64,000 bases of DNA from contig JACKNM010000008.1 in the NCBI GenBank assembly GCA_024234875.1, positions 186,001 to 250,000 of the forward strand, read 5' to 3'. The position numbers and the translations under genes were made by a program. Of the stretch, positions 33,853 to 41,957 are shown piece after piece. The notes under the pieces are model-generated. The model ran no database searches. It was not told where the DNA came from and saw nothing but the letters and a program-made list of their open reading frames with translations. Position 1 is the stretch's first letter; every line of letters begins with the position of its first letter. The stretch comes from Ectothiorhodospiraceae bacterium. Its GTDB lineage: Bacteria; Pseudomonadota; Gammaproteobacteria; HK1.

Positions 33853-35297
33853 GCGTTGTACGAGCCCGAGGTCACCGCGCCGCCGTGGCCGGTCCAGTCG
33901 GAGTGGAAGAACTCACCACGCGGGCGGTCGACCCGCTCGTAGGTGTGGCCCCCGAAGTAGTCGCGCTGCGCCTGCAGCAGATTCGCCGGCAATCGCTCGC
34001 GCCGGTACCCGTCGTAGAAGGCCAGCGCGGCCGAGAGCGCGGGGACCGGGACCGCGGCCAGCGCCGCCGCTGCCACCACCCGCCGCAGCCCGCCTTGCGC
34101 CTCGCCGAGCTCGGAGGCGAAGCGCTCGTCCATCACCAGGCACTCGAGGTCGGCGCGACGACGGAACGCCTCGCGGATGTCACCGAGGAACCGGCTGCGG
34201 ATGATGCACCCGCCGCGCCACAGCCAGGCGATGCCGCCGAGATCGAGATCCCAGCCATGCTCGCGCGACGCCTCGGCGAGCAGCATGAAGCCCTGCGCGT
34301 AGCTCGTGACCTTGGCCGCGTAGAGCGCACCCTCGAGATCGCGCAGGAAGGCTTGCGGATCGGCATCGACACGGGCATCGACCGGTCCTGCGAGCACCTT
34401 GCTCGCGCGCACCCGCTCGTCCTTGCGCGCCGAGAGCGCCCGCGCGAACACCGCCTCGGCGATCAGCGACACCGGTGCGCCGTGGTCCAGCCCCGCGATC
34501 ACGGTCCACTTCCCGGTGCCCTTCTGCCCCGCGGTATCCAGGATCCGCTCGACCACCAGACCCTCCTCGTCCCGATGGCCGAGGATGTCACGGGTGATCT
34601 CGATGAGGTAGCTCGACAGACGGCCGCCGCTCCAGTCGGCGAACGCGCGCGCGCATGCGGCGTGGTCGAGCCCGAGGCCGCGGTGCATGAGGTCGTAGGC
34701 CTCGGCGATCAGCTGCATGTCGCCGTACTCGATCCCGTTGTGCACCATCTTCACGAAGTGCCCGGCGCCGCCCGGCCCGACCCAGTCGCAGCACGGCTCG
34801 CCGTCCACCTTCGCCGCGATCGCCTGCAGCAGGTCGCGGACCAGCGGCCAGGCGCGGGCATCGCCACCGGGCATGATCGACGGCCCGTGCCGTGCCCCCT
34901 CCTCGCCTCCGGAGACACCGCTGCCGACATAGATCAGCCCGTGCCCGGCCAGCCGCTCGGCCCGACGCTCGGTATCGACGAAGTTGCTGTTGCCACACTC
35001 GAGCACCACGTCTCCGGCGTCGAGCAGCGGCACCAGCTCGTCGAGGACGGCGTCGGTGGCGCCGCCGGCACGCACCATCACGATGATCCGCCGCGGGCGC
35101 TCCAGCACCGACACCAGCGCCTCGAGGGTCTCGCAGCCGACTGTCGGCCGGTCCCCGGCGGCGGCGACGAAATCACGCGTCACTGCCGCGGTGCGGTTGT
35201 GGACCGCGACCCGGAAGCCGTGATCCAGGATGTTGAGGGCGAGGTTCTGCCCCATCACCGCGAGGCCGACCAGGCCCACGTCGTACGTCTGATCCAT
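33849..35297 (-). CDS. gnd: 6-phosphogluconate dehydrogenase, decarboxylating
   Basis: The enzyme oxidises 6-phosphogluconate to ribulose-5-phosphate and CO2 with NADP+ (or NAD+). The product is 482 aa from ATG 35297 (AGGGG 8 nt upstream). The dinucleotide motif GLAVMGQNLALNILDHGF lies at 10-27; the substrate loop GSGVSGGEEGARHGPS and the catalytic-lysine block KMVHNGIEYGDMQ are intact, and TAGQKGTGKW starts the helical domain. It is the long (homodimeric) form. It is coupled to the kinase downstream. The leader holds a dispersed hairpin repeat (35339-35377). Confidence 0.95.
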   Translation of the reverse strand: MDQTYDVGLVGLAVMGQNLALNILDHGFRVAVHNRTAAVTRDFVAAAGDRPTVGCETLEALVSVLERPRRIIVMVRAGGATDAVLDELVPLLDAGDVVLECGNSNFVDTERRAERLAGHGLIYVGSGVSGGEEGARHGPSIMPGGDARAWPLVRDLLQAIAAKVDGEPCCDWVGPGGAGHFVKMVHNGIEYGDMQLIAEAYDLMHRGLGLDHAACARAFADWSGGRLSSYLIEITRDILGHRDEEGLVVERILDTAGQKGTGKWTVIAGLDHGAPVSLIAEAVFARALSARKDERVRASKVLAGPVDARVDADPQAFLRDLEGALYAAKVTSYAQGFMLLAEASREHGWDLDLGGIAWLWRGGCIIRSRFLGDIREAFRRRADLECLVMDERFASELGEAQGGLRRVVAAAALAAVPVPALSAALAFYDGYRRERLPANLLQAQRDYFGGHTYERVDRPRGEFFHSDWTGHGGAVTSGSYNA

Positions 35298-35338
35298 GTC
35301 TCGACCCCTGGGTAACGCTGCGTTGGATCCAGTGGAAC

Positions 35339-35377
35339 TCTGCACCGCAGGGAGGTCTGCAGCTCGCCAGGCCTCCC
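35339..35377. repeat. Dispersed hairpin repeat, copy A
   Basis: CTCTGCACCGCAGGGAGGTC (35339-35358) matches 40550-40569 at 18 of 20 positions. The arms GGGAGGTCTG (35350-35359) and CAGGCCTCCC (35368-35377) form a 10-bp stem with one G-T wobble. It lies in the gnd leader. Relative to copy B one stem pair changes from A-T to G-C on both sides. Confidence 0.55.
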
Positions 35378-35400
35378 CCGGTCACCGCCGGCGGCGGCGC

Positions 35401-35409
35401 AGCCTATCA
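35401..35409 (-). promoter_or_regulatory. Possible extended -10 promoter of gnd
   Basis: On the minus strand TGATAGGCT reads as an extended -10 (TGnTAnnnT). Transcription would start near 35394 and cross the hairpin repeat before the ATG at 35297. No clear -35. Confidence 0.3.
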
Positions 35410-35448
35410 CGCCACGCCGGGCTGCCACCGCCCCGGTCGGTCTGCAGC

Positions 35449-36216
35449 CTACAGGCTCGCGAGCACCCCGCCATCGACGTAGATCACCTGGCCGTTGACG
35501 AAGCTGGACGCGTCACTGGCGAGGAACACCGCGGCGCCGACCAGCTCCTCCACGCGCCCCCAGCGACCGGCGGGGGTGCGCCGCTTGATCCAGGCGTCGA
35601 ACTCCGGGTTCTCGTACAGGGGGCGGTTGAGCTCGGTGGCGAAGTAGCCGGGGCCGATACCGTTCACCTGTAGCCCCGCCGGCGCCCAGTCCACGCACAT
35701 CGCGCGGGTGAGCATCCGCACCGCGCCCTTGGCGGCGGTATACGGGCCGGTGGTGGGGCGCCCGACCTCGCTCATCAACGAGCAGATGTTGACGATCTTG
35801 CCGCGTCCGCGCGCGAGCATGTGGCGCGCCACCGCGCGGCCGACCCGGAACACACCGTCGAGGTTCACGTCGAGCACGGTACGCCAGGTGGCGTCGTCGA
35901 CCTCGTGCAACGGCGCGCGGCGCTGGATGCCGGCGTTGTTCACCAGGATCTCGATCGGCCCGATCTCGCGCTCGATCGTCGCCACCGCCGCATCCACCGC
36001 CGCCCCGTCGACCACGTCGAAGCCGCACGCCTCGACCGCCAGCCCCTCGGCAGCGAGCCCCGCCCGCGCGCCCTCGAGCCGCTCGAGATCGCGACCGTTG
36101 AGCACCACTCGGGCGCCGGCCTCGCCGAGACCGCGTGCGATGGCATGACCGATGCCCTGGCTGGAGCCCGTCACCAGCGCCACGCGCCCGTCGAGGTCGA
36201 ATAGCTTGGAACCCAT
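35449..36216 (-). CDS. SDR oxidoreductase, gluconate 5-dehydrogenase-like
   Basis: The product is 255 aa from ATG 36216 with GGGAGG 5 nt upstream. Classical SDR: cofactor motif TGSSQGIGHAIARGL (near 16-30), NNAG at the expected place, catalytic Ser in NICSLMSEVG, and YTAAK with the Tyr/Lys pair. The N-terminal LFDLDGRVALVTG and the stretch GPGYFATELNRPLYENPEFD are typical of gluconate 5-dehydrogenase/IdnO-type enzymes, which interconvert gluconate and 5-ketogluconate. Its neighbours (gluconate-type kinase and gnd, same strand) support that reading, but SDR substrate calls are uncertain. Confidence 0.82.
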   Translation of the reverse strand: MGSKLFDLDGRVALVTGSSQGIGHAIARGLGEAGARVVLNGRDLERLEGARAGLAAEGLAVEACGFDVVDGAAVDAAVATIEREIGPIEILVNNAGIQRRAPLHEVDDATWRTVLDVNLDGVFRVGRAVARHMLARGRGKIVNICSLMSEVGRPTTGPYTAAKGAVRMLTRAMCVDWAPAGLQVNGIGPGYFATELNRPLYENPEFDAWIKRRTPAGRWGRVEELVGAAVFLASDASSFVNGQVIYVDGGVLASL

Positions 36217-36317
36217 GCCTGCCTCCCGTTGCCGGCGACGCGGAACGGCCGCCGTGAGGCGTGGATCAAAGCACATCCGGGCCGGGCGCGCCGACCACCG
36301 GCGACCGCCAGCGCTCG

Positions 36318-36326
36318 TGATAGACT
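36318..36326 (+). promoter_or_regulatory. Possible extended -10 promoter for the 36419 operon
   Basis: TGATAGACT fits TGnTAnnnT and lies about 93 nt before the SDR start, in the 202-bp divergent gap. The same TGATAG-CT form is seen upstream of gnd. Confidence 0.3.
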
Positions 36327-36418
36327 CGCGCGCCTCGCCGCGCGGCGGCGCGAGGACGTCGTGGAACCCCGGTTCTCGACCGCCCGCAACCGATTCAAGC
36401 CGAGGTCTACCGAGAGCC

Positions 36419-37165
36419 ATGAACCAGATCGATCTGAAGAACCGTACCGCCATCGTCACCGGCGCCGCGCAGGGCATCGGACTCGCGGTGGCCGAGCGCC
36501 TGACGGCGTCCGGCGCACGCGTCTCACTGTGGGATCGCGACGCCGCGCTCCTCGACGAGGCGGCGGCCCGACTGGGCGGGAGCGCCCACCGCGTGGTCGT
36601 CGAGCTCACCGATGCCGAGGCGGTGCAGCGGTCGGTCGACGACACCGTCGGCGCGCTGGGTCAGGTCGACATCATGGTCAACAACGCCGGAATCGCCGGC
36701 CCGACCATGCCGTCGTGGGAGTATCCGCTCGACGACTGGCGCCGCGTCATCGACGTCGACCTGAACGGGGTCTACTACTGCTGCCGCGCGGTGCTGCCCC
36801 ACATGCGCAGCCGCGGCTACGGCCGCATCGTCAACACCGCCTCGATCGCGGGCAAGGAGGGCAACCCGAACGCCGCCGCCTACAGCGCCGCCAAGGCCGG
36901 CGTCATCGCGCTCACCAAGTCGATCGCCAAGGAAACCGCCGACATGGACATCGCGGTCAACTGCATCACCCCGGCGGCGGCGAGGACCCGCATCTTCGAC
37001 CAGATCTCGCAGCAGCACATCGACTACATGCTGTCGAAGATCCCGCGCGCGCGCTTCGTCACGGTGGAGGAGATCGCGGCCATGGTGGCATGGCTGGTGT
37101 CGGCCGAGAACTCGTTCACCACCGGCGCCGCATTCGACTTGAGCGGCGGCCGCGCGACGTACTGA
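36419..37165 (+). CDS. SDR oxidoreductase, FabG-like
   Basis: The product (248 aa) has the cofactor motif TGAAQGIGLAVAERL (14-28), NNAGIAG, the catalytic Ser in NTASIAGKEG and YSAAKAG with Tyr/Lys. The acidic residue after strand 2 (LWDRD) suggests NAD+ preference. The family includes sugar-acid and hydroxyacid dehydrogenases. It is 27 bp from a class II aldolase family gene on the same strand, so the two likely act in sequence on a sugar acid or related compound. Substrate unknown. Confidence 0.82.
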   Translation: MNQIDLKNRTAIVTGAAQGIGLAVAERLTASGARVSLWDRDAALLDEAAARLGGSAHRVVVELTDAEAVQRSVDDTVGALGQVDIMVNNAGIAGPTMPSWEYPLDDWRRVIDVDLNGVYYCCRAVLPHMRSRGYGRIVNTASIAGKEGNPNAAAYSAAKAGVIALTKSIAKETADMDIAVNCITPAAARTRIFDQISQQHIDYMLSKIPRARFVTVEEIAAMVAWLVSAENSFTTGAAFDLSGGRATY

Positions 37166-37192
37166 CCTCGAGCCCTGGAGCCCGCCAGACCG

Positions 37193-37951
37193 ATGAGCAC
37201 TGCCGTCGCCGAGACCATTCGCGAGCGCCGTCTCGACCTCGCCGCGGCGCTGCGCTGGGCAGCGCGCGAGCGATTGAACGAGGGGGTCGACAACCACTTC
37301 TCCGTCGCCGTGCCGGACGACGACGGCGTGGTGCGTGGCGATCGCTTCCTGATCAACCCTTACGGGCTGCACTGGTGCGAGATGACGGCCTCGGACCTGG
37401 TGCTCTGCCACGCCGACGGCGAGGTGCTCGAGCCCGGCAAGGTGGTCGAGGACACGGCGTTCTGCATCCACGCGCCGATCCATCGTCAGGCGCCACACGC
37501 GGTGGCGGTGCTGCATACCCATCAGCCGTATGCCACCGCGCTCACCGTGCTCGACGAGGGTCGGCTCGAGATGTGCGAGCAGAACGCGCTGCAATTCGAC
37601 GAGCGCATCGCCTATGACGACGAGTACGAGGGGCTCGCGCTCGACCCCGCCGAGGGCGCGCGTCTCGCCCACAAGCTCGGCAATCGAAGCGTGCTGATGC
37701 TCGCCTCGCACGGGGTCGTGGTCACCGGACCGAGCGTCGGCGAGGCCTTCACGGATCTCTACTACCTCGAGCGCGCGGCGATGTTCCAGGTGCACGCGCG
37801 GTCGACCGGCGGCCGGCTGCGCACCATCTCCGAGCCGGTGCGGGCCAGGGTCCGCGAGCAGATGGCCGGCGACCGCCCGAAGCTCGCCGAGCGCCACTTC
37901 GCCGCGGTGCGGCGCATCCTCGACCGCGAGGAGCCGGCGTACCGACTCTGA
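37193..37951 (+). CDS. Class II aldolase/adducin family protein
   Basis: The product (252 aa) has the family zinc ligands: HTH in AVLHTHQPYATAL and a later His in ASHGVVVTG; the N-terminal block GVDNHFSVAV is the substrate/phosphate loop. The stretch NPYGLHWCEMTASDLVLC is typical of the adducin-like subgroup, whose bacterial members are aldolases, decarboxylases or of unknown activity. The GSS/GTN phosphate-binding residues of fuculose-phosphate aldolase are not obvious, so the substrate may not be phosphorylated. It is probably the second gene of an operon with the SDR at 36419. Confidence 0.8.
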   Translation: MSTAVAETIRERRLDLAAALRWAARERLNEGVDNHFSVAVPDDDGVVRGDRFLINPYGLHWCEMTASDLVLCHADGEVLEPGKVVEDTAFCIHAPIHRQAPHAVAVLHTHQPYATALTVLDEGRLEMCEQNALQFDERIAYDDEYEGLALDPAEGARLAHKLGNRSVLMLASHGVVVTGPSVGEAFTDLYYLERAAMFQVHARSTGGRLRTISEPVRARVREQMAGDRPKLAERHFAAVRRILDREEPAYRL

Positions 37952-37997
37952 GCGCGCTCTGGTGAGACGCGCCGGCAACCCACCCCGCCGCACTCCC

Positions 37998-38025
37998 TAA
38001 GGTCGGACGTTTGCGCTGCCGCTAT
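37998..38025 (+). promoter_or_regulatory. Possible sigma-28 (FliA)-type promoter for the chemoreceptor
   Basis: TAAG (37998-38001), 16 nt, GCCGCTAT (38018-38025) resembles TAAA-N15-GCCGATAA with one extra spacer base and two -10 mismatches. The rest of the 341-bp gap 37952-38292 holds no gene I can support; a leader of about 260 nt would result. Confidence 0.3.
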
Positions 38026-38292
38026 ATCGGCCGAGCAGCGCGGCTGCACGGTGCAGCCGACGAGCAACGGTCCGACCGGCGGGCCAGATTGCATGCGCCC
38101 GCCGATGCGTCGGCGCCGAACGTGGCGCGTCGCGGAGCATCCCCCGGCAGGTCGTCCGCTCGTTCCCGCTGCGAAGACTCCGCGGTCGGTCGACCGCCCC
38201 ATGCCGCGCACCTCGCGCGCCGACGTCGAGCCTCGGACCACGACGAGGCAGCCGACAGGGCGCCAGGCAACCGGGTCGCCAGGAGGCGTCCA

Positions 38293-40374
38293 ATGAGCGT
38301 TCTCCAATCCCTCTCCGTGAGGGCCAAGATCTACCTGCTCCTCGCCGTACCGTTGCTCGCCGTCGCGTTCTTCGCCGTCCACGGCGTGTTGCAGAAGCAG
38401 CGCACGGCCAGCGACATGGAGGCGGTGCTCGCGCTCTCGGAGCTCTCGGTGCACGCGAGCGCGCTGGTCCACGAGACCCAGAAGGAGCGCGGCATGACCG
38501 CCGGGTTCCTCGGCAGCAAGGGCACCGCGTTCAGCGACGTCCTGCCCCGACAGCGCGCGGCCGTCGACGGTCGCATCGCCGAGCTCGAGACCTTCCTCGC
38601 GGGGTTCGACGCGGCCGCCCACGGCGCCGCGCTGGTCGAGCGGCTCGACGAGGTCAAAGGCGGGCTCGAGCGTCGCGCCGAGACCCGTCGGGCGGTGGAC
38701 GCGCTGGCGGTCGAGACCCCGAAGGCAATCGGCTACTACACCGGGCTCAACCGGCTGTTGCTCGGCCTCGTCGACGACGCCACCCGGCTCACCGCCGATG
38801 GTGCGATCACTCGCATGCTCGGCGCCTACGGCTACTTCCTGCAGGCCAAGGAGCGGGCCGGGATCGAGCGTGCGGTGCTGTCGAACACCTTCGCCGCCGA
38901 CCGCTTCGGGCCCGGAATGTTCCGGCGCTTCGGCGAGCTGGTGGCGGCGCAGGAGACCTACCTCGCAGCGTTCCGTACGCTTGCCCGCCCGGACGCGGTC
39001 GCGTTTCTCGACGACACGATGCGCGACCCCTCGGTGCAGCAGGTCGAGGCGATGCGAGACATCGCATTCGAGCGTGCGGCGAGCGGTGGCTTCGGGGTCG
39101 ATGCCGCGGCCTGGTTCAAGACCATCACCGCCAAGATCGACCTCGCCAAGGCCGTCGAGGACCACCTGGCCACCACGCTGCGGGAGCAGGTCGGCATCCG
39201 CGCCGACGCGGCCCGCGCCGGCCTGACCTGGTTCGCGGTGCTCGCCGCGGCATCGCTGCTGGTCGCCATCGGCCTGGGCGTCGCCATCGCACGCGGGATC
39301 ACCGAGGCGCTCAATGCCACCCTGACCGCGTTGGACGAGATCGCCGCCGGGGACGGCGATTTGACCCGGCGGCTGGCGGTCTCCGGTCGCGACGAGATTG
39401 CCGCGCTCGCCGTCGCCTTCAACGGCTTCGCGGAGAAGGTCCGCCAGATGCTCCTCGGCATTCGCGAGTCGGCGCAGCGTATCGGCGACTCGGCCGGGGC
39501 GATCGCCGCCGGCAACTCCGAGCTCAACGGGCGCACCGTCGACCAGGCCGCGAGCCTCGAGGAGACGGCCGCCAGCATGGAGCAGATGACCGCCACCGTC
39601 CGCCAGAACGCCGACAACGCCCGCGAGGCGAGCGCCCTGGTCAGTGGCGCGCGCGAGCAGGCGCGATCCGGAGGCGAGGTGATGCACCACGCGGTCGCGG
39701 CGATGAGCGAGATCAGCTCCGCCAGCCGGCGCATCGCCGACATCATCGCCGTGATCGACGAGATCGCCTTCCAGACCAATCTCCTCGCGCTGAATGCGGC
39801 GGTCGAGGCCGCCCGCGCCGGCGAGCAGGGACGCGGGTTCGCGGTGGTGGCGGGAGAGGTGCGCAACCTGGCCCAGCGCAGCGCCGGCGCTGCCAAGGAG
39901 ATCAAGACCCTGATCGAGGACAGCCTCGCCAGGGTCGAGGACGGCGCGCGACTGGTGGGCGACTCGGGCCGCCAGCTCGAGGCGATCGTCGACCGTGTCT
40001 CCAAGGTGACCGACATCGTCACCGAGATCTCCACCGCGAGTCAGGAGCAGACGTCGGGCATCGACCAGGTGAACGAGGCGGTGATGCACCTGGACTCCGT
40101 GACCCAGCGCAATGCCGCGATGGTCGAGGAAGCCACCGCCGCGAGCAAGGCGATGGAGGAGGAGGCACGAGACCTGATGCGGCTCGTCGGGGCGTTCGAG
40201 CTCGGCGAGGCCGCGGCCGGGCGCGCCGCGCCCGCGAGGCCGCGACCGCAGGCGACCTCGCCCCGGACGACGAGGGCAGCGACGCCAGCCGACGCCGAGC
40301 CCCCCGCACCTCTGCCCCCGACGCGAGCCCCGACCAGGCGAGCGAAGGACGAGGAGGACTGGGACGAGTTCTAG
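38293..40374 (+). CDS. Methyl-accepting chemotaxis protein with NIT sensor domain
   Basis: The product is 693 aa from ATG 38293 with AGGAGG 6 nt upstream. TM1 is at about 12-33; residues 40-300 form a periplasmic NIT (nitrate/nitrite-sensing type) four-helix domain with KERGMTAGFL at 64-73; TM2 is at 311-333; HAMP at about 333-390; then a long signalling hairpin with tip DEIAFQTNLLALNAAVEAAR. A Pro/Arg-rich linker of ~45 residues ends in DWDEF, which fits the W-x-x-F pentapeptide that tethers CheR/CheB in high-abundance receptors. The sensed ligand may be nitrate or nitrite, by family only. No che genes are in the window. The hemerythrin gene downstream may be functionally linked. Confidence 0.9.
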   Translation: MSVLQSLSVRAKIYLLLAVPLLAVAFFAVHGVLQKQRTASDMEAVLALSELSVHASALVHETQKERGMTAGFLGSKGTAFSDVLPRQRAAVDGRIAELETFLAGFDAAAHGAALVERLDEVKGGLERRAETRRAVDALAVETPKAIGYYTGLNRLLLGLVDDATRLTADGAITRMLGAYGYFLQAKERAGIERAVLSNTFAADRFGPGMFRRFGELVAAQETYLAAFRTLARPDAVAFLDDTMRDPSVQQVEAMRDIAFERAASGGFGVDAAAWFKTITAKIDLAKAVEDHLATTLREQVGIRADAARAGLTWFAVLAAASLLVAIGLGVAIARGITEALNATLTALDEIAAGDGDLTRRLAVSGRDEIAALAVAFNGFAEKVRQMLLGIRESAQRIGDSAGAIAAGNSELNGRTVDQAASLEETAASMEQMTATVRQNADNAREASALVSGAREQARSGGEVMHHAVAAMSEISSASRRIADIIAVIDEIAFQTNLLALNAAVEAARAGEQGRGFAVVAGEVRNLAQRSAGAAKEIKTLIEDSLARVEDGARLVGDSGRQLEAIVDRVSKVTDIVTEISTASQEQTSGIDQVNEAVMHLDSVTQRNAAMVEEATAASKAMEEEARDLMRLVGAFELGEAAAGRAAPARPRPQATSPRTTRAATPADAEPPAPLPPTRAPTRRAKDEEDWDEF

Positions 40375-40396
40375 GAACGCTCTGGGCCGCGCAATG

Positions 40397-40460
40397 GTCT
40401 GCCGTTCCCCTATGGAAACTCTGCACAACTCCATCGTGGAGTTGCGCAGAGACGGCAGAC
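40397..40460. repeat. Long imperfect palindrome (hairpin 1 of 3)
   Basis: Inner stem: 40419-40433 (CTCTGCACAACTCCA) with 40437-40451, 15 bp with one mismatch, loop TCG. Outer arms GTCTGCCG (40397-40404) and CGGCAGAC (40453-40460) also pair. The left side has 14 nt between the two arms against 1 nt on the right, as if a short stretch were inserted. The region is less GC-rich than its surroundings. Confidence 0.6.
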
Positions 40461-40486
40461 GCAAGGCGCGGTTTGCATCTGCCTCA

Positions 40487-40516
40487 CATTTTCAATCGCT
40501 TACGCGATCGAGAATG
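40487..40516. repeat. Imperfect palindrome (hairpin 2 of 3)
   Basis: Arms CATTTTCAATCGC (40487-40499) and GCGATCGAGAATG (40504-40516) pair at 11 of 13 positions around TTAC. AT-rich compared with the window. It lies between the other two hairpins in a 297-bp gap that contains no gene. Confidence 0.5.
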
Positions 40517-40549
40517 GCGGTGCATCCCTTCGGCGGCGCTCAGGACAAG

Positions 40550-40589
40550 CCCTGCACCGCAGGAAGGTCTGCGGTTTTGCAGACCTTCC
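40550..40589. repeat. Dispersed hairpin repeat, copy B (hairpin 3 of 3)
   Basis: Perfect 11-bp stem GGAAGGTCTGC (40562-40572) with GCAGACCTTCC (40579-40589), loop GGTTTT. A small alternative stem CCTGC-ACC-GCAGG (40551-40563) overlaps its left arm. The left half repeats 35339-35360. Confidence 0.6.
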
Positions 40590-40671
40590 CTAAAGCATTC
40601 GAGTCGACGGCCGACCCTGTATCGACGAGGGGCGAGCACCGAGAACCCCGGGCTTTAGTCGAGGAGAGCCA

Positions 40672-41091
40672 ATGCCAGTCATCAAATGGTCCGACGAGTT
40701 CAGCGTGCGGCACGCCGACATGGACCGGCAGCACCAACAGCTATTCGACTATGTCAACGAGTTCTACGACTGCCACGACCGCGGCGGCGACAATCGCACC
40801 CTGCTGGGCATCTTCGACAAGGTCGTGAAGTACGCGGGGTCGCACTTCGCCGACGAGGAGGCGCTCATGGAGCGCGCCGGATTCGAGGGGGTGCGGCGGC
40901 ACAAGATCATCCATCAGCAGCTCGTCAAGCGGGTGCTCGAGCTGCGCGCGGAGCTGGTCGCGGGCGCGAACCCGAAGATCGGGGTGGAGATCCGCCAGTT
41001 CCTGAAGCACTGGCTGACCGCCCACATCAAGGGCGTGGACATGAACTACGCCGAGTGCGTGGCGAGCGACCGGGCAGCCAAGGTCGCCTGA
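40672..41091 (+). CDS. Bacteriohemerythrin
   Basis: A 139-aa single-domain four-helix protein with all seven di-iron ligands in place: H21, H58, E62, H77, H81, H118 and D123. RBS GAGGAG precedes the ATG by about 5 nt. Bacteriohemerythrins bind O2 reversibly and can store it, deliver it, or act as oxygen sensors; some are fused to chemoreceptors. Here it follows a chemoreceptor gene, separated by a 297-bp gap full of hairpins, so it may have its own transcript. It ends 29 bp from a convergent TauD-like gene. Confidence 0.93.
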   Translation: MPVIKWSDEFSVRHADMDRQHQQLFDYVNEFYDCHDRGGDNRTLLGIFDKVVKYAGSHFADEEALMERAGFEGVRRHKIIHQQLVKRVLELRAELVAGANPKIGVEIRQFLKHWLTAHIKGVDMNYAECVASDRAAKVA

Positions 41092-41119
41092 CCGCGCGCC
41101 GGGCGAGCACCCGACCGGC

Positions 41120-41944
41120 TCATCCGGGTGCATCGCCCTCGACGATGATGCGGTGCATGACCCGGCCGACGTCGGGATCGTAGTCGCGCACCGCGCGGTG
41201 CAGGCACGCCCGGTTGTCGAACATCACCAGATCCCCCGGCGACCAGCGGTGGCGATAGGTGACCGCCGGCGTGATCGCCTCCTCGAGCAGGCGGTCGACC
41301 AGCTCGAAGCTCTCCTGCGGCGACATCCCCTCGATGTGCTGCATCTTCAGCGGATGGCAGTAGATCGCCCGCCGGCCGGTCTCCGGATGGGTGCGCACCA
41401 GCGGGTGGATCGCGGGCGCGGCGAACGCGTGTCGGTTGTCCTCGCGTAGCTCGAGGTGGCGGTCGGCACCGTTGACCGTCCGCCGCCCCTCGATCCGCTG
41501 CCGGGTCTGCGCGCTCAATCCCTCCAGCATCGCGTAGGCATTCGCGAACAGGGTGTCGCCGCCACTGGGGGGCAGACGAATCGCGAGCAGCGCGGTGATC
41601 TTCGGCGGCCGTTGCTGGTTGGTGTGGTCGGTGTGCCAGGCATTGGCGCCGTAGACGTTGCGCTCGCCGTCCTTGCGCAGGCCACCGCGCCGACTGTCGA
41701 GGATCCAGATCTCGGGGTGCCCATCCATGAGTTGCTCGGTGTGGTTCTGCGGCGCCGGCCGACCGAAGGTGCGCATCGCCTCGACGTACTGACCAGGGGT
41801 CAGTCGCTGGTCGCGCAGCACCAGCACGATGTGCTCGAGCAGCGCGTCGTTCAGCCGTCGGGCGAGCGCCGCGTCGATCGGGCGCGCCAGGTCGACCCCG
41901 ATCACCTCGGCGCCGAGCGCGTCCCCGAGCCGTCGAATCTCCAT
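41120..41944 (-). CDS. TauD/TfdA-family Fe(II)/2-oxoglutarate dioxygenase
   Basis: The product is 274 aa from ATG 41944 (GAGGAGGG about 7 nt upstream; a GTG one codon earlier is possible). Iron ligands: H104-x-D106 in NAWHTDHTN, and the distal His in CLHRAVRDYDP; the 2-oxoglutarate Arg is in GRVMHRI. The enzymes hydroxylate and often cleave taurine, aryloxyacids, sulfates and related acids. As last gene of a strand with DHDPS-like, Gfo/Idh/MocA and IMDH-like genes (gap 13 bp), it likely opens or trims an organic acid substrate. Substrate unknown. Confidence 0.88.
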   Translation of the reverse strand: MEIRRLGDALGAEVIGVDLARPIDAALARRLNDALLEHIVLVLRDQRLTPGQYVEAMRTFGRPAPQNHTEQLMDGHPEIWILDSRRGGLRKDGERNVYGANAWHTDHTNQQRPPKITALLAIRLPPSGGDTLFANAYAMLEGLSAQTRQRIEGRRTVNGADRHLELREDNRHAFAAPAIHPLVRTHPETGRRAIYCHPLKMQHIEGMSPQESFELVDRLLEEAITPAVTYRHRWSPGDLVMFDNRACLHRAVRDYDPDVGRVMHRIIVEGDAPG

Positions 41945-41957
41945 CACCGAACCCTCC

